In this document: piece after piece, positions 58,536-64,000 of the stretch
Layout: each line of letters begins with the position of its first letter
How positions within the stretch are numbered: position 1 is the first letter of the stretch
DNA from: Lactiplantibacillus mudanjiangensis
Lineage (GTDB): Bacteria; Bacillota; Bacilli; Lactobacillales; Lactobacillaceae
Length of the DNA: 64,000 nucleotides
NCBI RefSeq assembly: GCF_005405385.1
Contig: NZ_BJDY01000007.1
Location: 62,001 to 126,000 of the forward strand
Direction of reading: 5' to 3'
Translations under genes and position numbers: made by a program
Notes under the pieces: model-generated
What the model was told of the DNA's origin: nothing
Databases searched by the model: none
The model's input: only the letters and a program-made list of their open reading frames with translations

Positions 58536-60158
58536 TTAGTACAGATCTTGCACGCGACCTTGTGTCGCTTCATGATCCAAGTATTCGTCATAAGTCGTGT
58601 CACCACGATCAACGACCCCTTTAGCACTCACTTCTACGATATGGTTCGCAATCGTTTGAATGAATTCATGATCATGAGAGGTGAAAATGATCGCACCAGT
58701 AAAATCGATCAAACTATCATTTAACGCCGTAATGGATTCCAAATCCAAATGGTTGGTCGGATCATCTAAAAGTAAGACGTTGGCTTTACTCAACATCATC
58801 TTAGATAACATCCCCCGGACTTTTTCGCCCCCAGATAAGACATTGATCTTCCGCGTCACATCTTCACCAGAGAAGAGCATCTTCCCTAAGAAACCTCGCA
58901 AGAAAGTATTGTCACTTTCTTCTTTAGGCGCATATTGCCGCAACCAATCAATGATCGTCAAGCTATCATCGGTAAATTCATCGTTGATATCCCGTGGCAA
59001 GTACGTCCGAGACGTTGTTTGACCCCAAACCACTTCACCGGAATCTGGTGCCATGGCGCCGGAGATGATTTGCATTAAAGTGGTTGTGGCCACATCACTA
59101 CGGCTAATCAAGGCCGTTTTTTCATTAGGGCGTAATGTGAAGCTGATGTTGTCTAAAATTTTGACACCATCAATCGTCTTAGAGACGTTTTCCACCCGCA
59201 CCAAATCGTTCCCGATTTCGCGTTCCGGCGTGAACTTGATGAATGGGTATTTACGTGATGAAGGTTTGATATCATCCAGCGTAATTTTTTCCAATTGTTT
59301 CTTCCGAGACGTGGCTTGCTTAGATTTCGAGGCATTGGCGCTAAACCGAGCCACAAATTCTTGCAATTCTTTAATTTGTTCGGTCTTCTTTGCATTCGCA
59401 TTTGCTTGTAACTTGGCAGCTAATTGACTAGATTCCATCCAGAAGTCATAGTTCCCAACAAATAACGTGATCTTACCAAAGTCCACATCACACATATGGG
59501 TACAAACTTGATTTAAGAAATGGCGGTCATGAGAAACAACAATGACGGTCTTGTCATAGTCAGCTAAGAAGTTTTCTAACCAGCTAATCGATTGGACATC
59601 TAACCCGTTGGTCGGTTCATCCAATAATAAGACGTCCGGATTACCAAACAAGGCTTGGCCTAATAAGACTTTAACCTTTTGTGGTTCCGTCAATTCACTC
59701 ATCTTTTGATGTTGCATCGCTTCATCAATGCCCAAAGCCTGTAACATTTGATCAGCTTCAGCTTCGGCATTCCAGCCATCCATTTCAGCGAATTCACCTT
59801 CAAGTTCAGCGGCCCGAATCCCATCTTCATCGCTAAAGTCAGGCTTAGCATATAAAGCATCCTTTTCTTGCATGATCGCATAAAGCTTTTCATGACCTTG
59901 AATCACCGTTGACAAGACTTCTTCATCTTCAAAGGCAAAGTGATTTTGGTTTAAACTAGACATCCGTTCGTTGGGCCCCATTGAAACATTCCCACTAGTA
60001 GGTTGGAGTTTACCTTCCAAAATCTTCAAAAAGGTTGATTTACCCGCGCCATTTGCGCCAATAACGCCGTAACAGTTACCCGGCGTAAATTTTAAGTTCA
60101 CATCGTCATAAAGTTTGCGAGTTGAAAACTGCATACTGACATTATTCACGGTTAGCAT
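58536..60158 (-). CDS. ABC-F ATPase, YbiT/YkpA type
   Basis: 540-residue soluble protein with two ATPase domains and no membrane segments. Walker A sites are GANGAGKSTF and a degenerate second one (LISRSDVATTTL), signatures are TEPQKVKVLLGQAL and LSGGEKVRGMLSKM, and Walker B motifs are LLLDEPTNGLD and LLLDDPTNHLD. ABC-F proteins bind the ribosomal E site and modulate translation. The second Walker A lacks the usual GKT/GKS. The first signature is also non-canonical, as is common for YbiT-type proteins. GAGGAAA precedes ATG 60158. Confidence 0.9.
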   Translation of the reverse strand: MLTVNNVSMQFSTRKLYDDVNLKFTPGNCYGVIGANGAGKSTFLKILEGKLQPTSGNVSMGPNERMSSLNQNHFAFEDEEVLSTVIQGHEKLYAIMQEKDALYAKPDFSDEDGIRAAELEGEFAEMDGWNAEAEADQMLQALGIDEAMQHQKMSELTEPQKVKVLLGQALFGNPDVLLLDEPTNGLDVQSISWLENFLADYDKTVIVVSHDRHFLNQVCTHMCDVDFGKITLFVGNYDFWMESSQLAAKLQANANAKKTEQIKELQEFVARFSANASKSKQATSRKKQLEKITLDDIKPSSRKYPFIKFTPEREIGNDLVRVENVSKTIDGVKILDNISFTLRPNEKTALISRSDVATTTLMQIISGAMAPDSGEVVWGQTTSRTYLPRDINDEFTDDSLTIIDWLRQYAPKEESDNTFLRGFLGKMLFSGEDVTRKINVLSGGEKVRGMLSKMMLSKANVLLLDDPTNHLDLESITALNDSLIDFTGAIIFTSHDHEFIQTIANHIVEVSAKGVVDRGDTTYDEYLDHEATQGRVQDLY

Positions 60159-60182
60159 TAATTAATTTCCTCGTCTTTCCAT

Positions 60183-60216
60183 TAAAAAAGCCAACTGACC
60201 TCATTCGGTCGGTTGA
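60183..60216 (-). terminator. Terminator of the HAD-like gene
   Basis: The stem GTCAACCGACCG / GGTCAGTTGGC and a T6 run lie between the HAD stop and the ABC-F start. Confidence 0.7.
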
Positions 60217-60281
60217 CACCCGATTTTTAATCCTTATGGCAGTTTAGCACGCCGGAAACCCTTTTGGCAACTAAAGCCACG

Positions 60282-61109
60282 TTAATTTTCTGAAAAGACG
60301 GTACTTTTTTGCAGGCTCGGTAACAAATGACGTTCTAGATACGTGCAAACACCATTTTGATCATTCGTCGCAGTCAATGCATCTGCTTGTGATTGCAGAC
60401 TAATTGGTGCATTCGCCATCGCCACCCCGGTGTGCACTTGGTGTAATAACGTCTGAGCATTAAGACCAGCACCAAAAGCCAGCATCTCATGAGCGCCAAT
60501 ACCAAGTCGCTGCCCTAAGCGATGTACGGCTTTCCCTTTATCACGTCCTGGTTGTAGCAAGTCCAACTGTCCAGCTGCATTGATCACGGGCATCGCCAGT
60601 CCAGCCAATTTTGGGGTGAGTTCATAAACTAATTGTTCAGTGACTTGCGGATCGCACGCCACTTCAATTTTAACCACTGCATCGCAAACCTGACGCAGCA
60701 TGCGCACTAAGCGAACATTCGGGTAATCATGCTGCACCCGCGCCACAAAACTTGGCGTTGCTTGTTGTGACAAGTACACGACTTGTGACCCACAAACCGC
60801 AAGTTGCACTTCCGAATACGCCGCCAAAATAGTCAAGATTTTAACAACAGCCGGCCGTGGAAAGGTGCTTGCCAAAATAGCAGTGGTCGGTTGCATCAAC
60901 TCAGCACCGTTGCCACCTACCAACCACAAATTTGGATAATCTACAAACTGAGTCGCCATCATGGTCGCTGAACGACGGCTAGTCATGACTAGTTGAATCC
61001 CACGACGTTGTAATTGTTGGTAAAGTTGGGTAAACCGGCGGTGGTCATAGCCACCTTGATTATTTAAAAAGGCCCCATCGAGGTCTGATGCGATTAATCT
61101 AATTGCCAT
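60282..61109 (-). CDS. HAD-fold Cof-like protein with broken motif IV
   Basis: 275 residues of the Cof/YxeH sugar-phosphatase subgroup by overall plan. Motif I ASDLDGAF keeps both Asp residues, motif II is MTSRRS and the motif III Lys is in GRDKGKAV. Motif IV, normally GDxxND with two acidic metal ligands, reads FGAGLNAQ, so both acidic residues are lost. Phosphatase activity is doubtful; it may be a binding protein. ATG 61109 is preferred although its Shine-Dalgarno is weak. Confidence 0.82.
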   Translation of the reverse strand: MAIRLIASDLDGAFLNNQGGYDHRRFTQLYQQLQRRGIQLVMTSRRSATMMATQFVDYPNLWLVGGNGAELMQPTTAILASTFPRPAVVKILTILAAYSEVQLAVCGSQVVYLSQQATPSFVARVQHDYPNVRLVRMLRQVCDAVVKIEVACDPQVTEQLVYELTPKLAGLAMPVINAAGQLDLLQPGRDKGKAVHRLGQRLGIGAHEMLAFGAGLNAQTLLHQVHTGVAMANAPISLQSQADALTATNDQNGVCTYLERHLLPSLQKSTVFSEN

Positions 61110-61198
61110 CACGATCATCCATTCATTTAAAATTATGTAAGCGTTTTCTTTACTGATCTAGCTTACCGATAAACGGTTAATAATGCAAGCGATTGCGC

Positions 61199-61227
61199 AA
61201 AAAAAGACCGGTAAAACCGGTCTTTTT
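61199..61227 (-). terminator. Terminator of the DUF2207 gene
   Basis: The perfect stem AAAAAGACCGGT / ACCGGTCTTTTT lies 40 nt past the stop at 61268. Confidence 0.8.
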
Positions 61228-61267
61228 CACACATCACGACTAACAAACAAACTGGTATAATCGTGAT

Positions 61268-63097
61268 CTAAAAGGCGCCACCGCCAGAACCACCACCGAA
61301 ACCACCCGAGCTACCGCCTGAGAAGCCTCCAGAATCGCCTGATGGTGAGCTAGCCGTACTCGAGGCACTTAGCGCGCCAGATAAACTATCTCCTAATGTT
61401 CCCGATAGATCCAAGCCACCCAAATCACCATAAAATAACGGGTAGTAGATGAGCAAACCACTAGCTAACGCTTCCGTACCAAAGTCGACTTGGAGTTTAG
61501 CAGCCACAGTTTCCGCTAGTCCGAAAGCAGTTGCATAAGGGAGAATTGCTTCCCACAAAACTAAATCGCCGATTTCAGCAGTATTAAAGTGCCCAATATC
61601 TTTTAACATTTGACGAAAGCCATTGATTTGATTGACCAAGATCAAACCTTCATCCGTATTAATCGCAATTTGTCGGTATTTGGTTAACGCTAATATCCAA
61701 AACGCCACCGCGACTATTCCAGTCACCGCACCACTCATTAACGAAACCTTCGGACTAATTAACCAACCGGTCCCGGTGACCACAAGACTGAGCACGGTGA
61801 TCAGCCAACCAAATCCTAGCCAATTACGTGTTAACGCATAGTTATTCATATCTTGATAATCGGTCACCTCTTGATCAACGGACCACTGCCAATCGTCAAA
61901 CCAATCATTCAAGCGGCCCTGTTTGTCCTTTTCACCAAAAGCCTTCAATTGCGACAAGGTCAACGTTTCACTAGCCGTCACTTTTTCAAAGCACGTTGCT
62001 AAAAATGAATTCGTCAACGGTTTTAATTTTGTTAAAACCACAATCGGTTGTTTCCGTCCAGGTTCAGTTGTAATCGTTAATTCCCGATTAGCCGCCGCTT
62101 GCAAGATCTCGGCTGCCAATGCCCGCGTATCAGGTCGGCGTGTCCGCCATAGTGATTGCGCAACTGCTGGCGTCACCGCTGGCACCTCAAACGAATGGTT
62201 AATTGGTATTGGCCGTTGATGGCGATTAGCGGGGTGTCGACGAAGCCACCACCAAATGCCTATTAAAGCCATCATTAAGCTGCCAACCGCCGCACCATAA
62301 ATCACCCGGCGAATCAGTTGTCGACGTTGCCGCCGCTGATTGGCGGCTTTTGCTAAGGCTGCTTCTTGTTTGCGAACTGCAGCCAATCTTTTTTTGGAAC
62401 TTGTCCGTGAATTCGTTGCCGTGACACTGGTTGGAAAGACGAGGTGACTCTCGACAAATTGATTGGCAGGATTGCGAGCCACGGTCATCACAACCCGTCC
62501 TGCTTGACGGTTAACTTGCGTCTGACCAGCTAAAGGACCATGTGTCCACGCTTGCAAGGCCGTGATCTTTTTGGCCGGCAATTGCACGGTTAATTTGACG
62601 TTCTTTAACGCCACATCCCACCCAGTCCCAATAATCTTCCAATTAAGTTCGGCGGTATCTGCATAGTTGGTCACTACCCCATTGAGCCGATAGCGATAAG
62701 TCACCTGCAACTGATCGCCATCGCTCACCTGACGATACAGTTTAAAACGCATTTGTTTACTCGTTTTAGTCAGTTGATACGTATTATTAGCCCCGGTCTG
62801 ATTGGCTTGAGCAATTTGGCTTTTACCTTGATTCAAGCGACTCGTGACTTGTTCAACCTGGGCGCCTTTTAATCCTCGTAAATCCTGGACATTAAAAACA
62901 CCATGATAATCATCATCGAATTCATACGTCATCGCTTGTGTGACCTTGGCATTGCCATTTTTTTGAACATCAATATGGACATTATAATGATTAATTGTAT
63001 AGTCTGCGTGGGCGATCAGTGGTACCCCAAGTAGGCACACACCCCAGGCACTGACTAGACTCATCACAACTAGCCACCAACGTTTTGTTAACCGCAT
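61268..63097 (-). CDS. DUF2207 membrane protein
   Basis: 609 residues. Signal peptide (about 1-31, ends IAHADY), an extracellular DUF2207 beta-sandwich (YTINHYNVHIDVQKNGNAKV ... YEFDDDYHGVF), a transmembrane helix at about 270-290, a cytoplasmic winged-helix-like part, two more helices (about 420-470) and a Gly/Ser-rich end (SGGSSGGFGGG). Function is unknown; members are common in Gram-positive bacteria. AGGGGAT precedes ATG 63097. Single gene. Confidence 0.88.
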   Translation of the reverse strand: MRLTKRWWLVVMSLVSAWGVCLLGVPLIAHADYTINHYNVHIDVQKNGNAKVTQAMTYEFDDDYHGVFNVQDLRGLKGAQVEQVTSRLNQGKSQIAQANQTGANNTYQLTKTSKQMRFKLYRQVSDGDQLQVTYRYRLNGVVTNYADTAELNWKIIGTGWDVALKNVKLTVQLPAKKITALQAWTHGPLAGQTQVNRQAGRVVMTVARNPANQFVESHLVFPTSVTATNSRTSSKKRLAAVRKQEAALAKAANQRRQRRQLIRRVIYGAAVGSLMMALIGIWWWLRRHPANRHQRPIPINHSFEVPAVTPAVAQSLWRTRRPDTRALAAEILQAAANRELTITTEPGRKQPIVVLTKLKPLTNSFLATCFEKVTASETLTLSQLKAFGEKDKQGRLNDWFDDWQWSVDQEVTDYQDMNNYALTRNWLGFGWLITVLSLVVTGTGWLISPKVSLMSGAVTGIVAVAFWILALTKYRQIAINTDEGLILVNQINGFRQMLKDIGHFNTAEIGDLVLWEAILPYATAFGLAETVAAKLQVDFGTEALASGLLIYYPLFYGDLGGLDLSGTLGDSLSGALSASSTASSPSGDSGGFSGGSSGGFGGGSGGGAF

Positions 63098-63240
63098 CGT
63101 TATCCCCTACTTTCCCCCATTTACTGCCAAGTGTATCAATCCCCGGTCAACGCCGCAAGTGGGACCCTTTCCATGGGCAAATCTGGCGGTCTGTTGTAGC
63201 ATAGACTTATCAGCTTAACTTATCGAAAGGGGTTTTCTCA

Positions 63241-64000
63241 GTGTCAGCTACAACTATCCCAACACATATTAAAGTTCGTGGGGCCCATGTCAATAATTTA
63301 AAAAATCTAGATGTAGACATTCCCCTCAATAAATTCGTGGCCATCACCGGCCGTAGTGGCTCTGGCAAGTCATCCCTCGCTATGGGCGTACTCTATGCCG
63401 AAGGGGCCCGACGCTACTTAAATGCACTCTCAACGTTTACTCGGCGACGCATCAATCAAGTTGGCAAAGCCGCCGTTGACGACGTGCAATACTTACCGTC
63501 TGCCTTGGCTTTGCGACAACGACCACAAGTCCCCGGCGTCCGTTCCACTGTCGGCACCATGTCTGAAAGTTTAAACATTTTACGGCTGGTCTTCTCACGA
63601 CTTGGTTCACCAGTCTGTCCTAATGGGCATCGCGTGCAACCAACGTTAGCCATCGCTGAAAATGATGGTTACGTGACCTGTCCGACTTGCGGCGTGACGT
63701 TTAGAGCGTTCGGCGCTGAAGACTTTGCGTTCAACTCCAACGGTGCTTGTCCAACTTGCGGTGGTTTAGGTGAGGTTCGCCAACTCGACCCGAATCGATT
63801 AATTGCTGATCCCACCCAAACCATTCAAGAAGGTGCTGTAGCCTCCTGGCACCTTCCCGGTCGTAACTTCATGCCGATTGTCGCCAATGCCCTAGGAATT
63901 CCCATCGATGTGCCATATCAAAACCTCAGTGATACGGACAAAGAAAAAGTCTTACACGGCCCGAAACAGACCGTTGCCATTAATATTCCAAGTGCCAAGG
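63241..64000 (+). CDS. UvrA paralogue (UvrA2-like), C-terminus cut by window edge
   Basis: About 253 residues visible. [20 protein letters not shown] and Walker [12 protein letters not shown] are UvrA-like, and zinc Cys pairs appear in CPTCGVTF and CPTCGGLG. The region between differs from housekeeping UvrA (for example [20 protein letters not shown] where UvrA has IDQK...RSTVGT), pointing to the UvrA2 class linked to DNA damage tolerance and drug resistance. The start is GTG 63241 with GAAAGGGG upstream. The right edge removes the second ATPase half, so the class call is tentative. Confidence 0.85.
   Translation, partial: MSATTIPTHIKVRGAHVNNLKNLDVDIPLNKFVAITGRSGSGKSSLAMGVLYAEGARRYLNALSTFTRRRINQVGKAAVDDVQYLPSALALRQRPQVPGVRSTVGTMSESLNILRLVFSRLGSPVCPNGHRVQPTLAIAENDGYVTCPTCGVTFRAFGAEDFAFNSNGACPTCGGLGEVRQLDPNRLIADPTQTIQEGAVASWHLPGRNFMPIVANALGIPIDVPYQNLSDTDKEKVLHGPKQTVAINIPSAK

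Overview
The window is chromosomal DNA from a member of the Lactobacillaceae, most likely the Lactiplantibacillus group or a close relative. The evidence is a csc-type WxL/DUF916 surface cluster with an LPQTNE sortase signal, the sufCDSUB gene order, AG-rich Shine-Dalgarno sites, many TTG/GTG starts and the general gene stock. There are no tRNA or rRNA genes, no CRISPR array, no insertion sequence and no prophage. The species call is an inference from family knowledge, not from a database search.

Layout. 1-12830: an ABC ATPase cut by the left edge; two maltose-type acetyltransferases; a frameshifted signal peptidase beside an intact paralogue; four small unknown (mostly membrane) proteins with a secreted GH20 hexosaminidase; a phosphoglycerate-mutase-like protein lacking its catalytic histidines; UspA; an esterase; two nucleotide-dependent oxidoreductase-type proteins; and an overlapping patB/DUF3737 pair. 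13389-27111: a 45-residue membrane peptide, a heterodimeric ABC exporter, an arsR-tetR-yhgE regulatory block with a shared dyad, a candidate structured RNA, a secreted nuclease, a dehalogenase-like hydrolase, an MFS drug exporter and two GNATs. 27184-32710: the first glycyl radical enzyme (GRE) system, consisting of a VIT-type metal transporter, a radical SAM activase, a DeoR regulator and GRE1. 34008-37738: three membrane-anchored XRE regulators interleaved with two CPBP intramembrane proteases and repeated promoter blocks. 37943-39840: a flippase, then an Fst-type type I toxin-antitoxin locus. 40108-49863: the complete SUF Fe-S operon followed by the second GRE system (GRE2, activase, divergent DeoR). 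49918-54422: the csc surface cluster. 55125-64000: an orphan AgrC-like kinase, a small secreted protein, a third CPBP protease, an ABC-F ATPase, a HAD-fold protein with a broken motif IV, a DUF2207 protein and a UvrA paralogue cut by the right edge.

How it fits together. Both GREs carry the Cys-Val-Glu active site of dehydratase-type enzymes, not the Cys-Cys of pyruvate formate-lyase. Both are controlled by DeoR-family proteins, which usually sense phosphorylated sugars, and both depend on O2-labile radical SAM activases. The SUF operon and the VIT-type transporter plausibly supply or balance iron for them.

The most unusual material is listed in the findings: the Fst-like toxin with its antisense RNA, a family of about 400-bp hairpin-rich interspersed repeats (three long copies and one remnant), the duplicated XRE/CPBP module, the two divergent GREs with ferredoxin-less activases, and several apparent pseudoenzymes.
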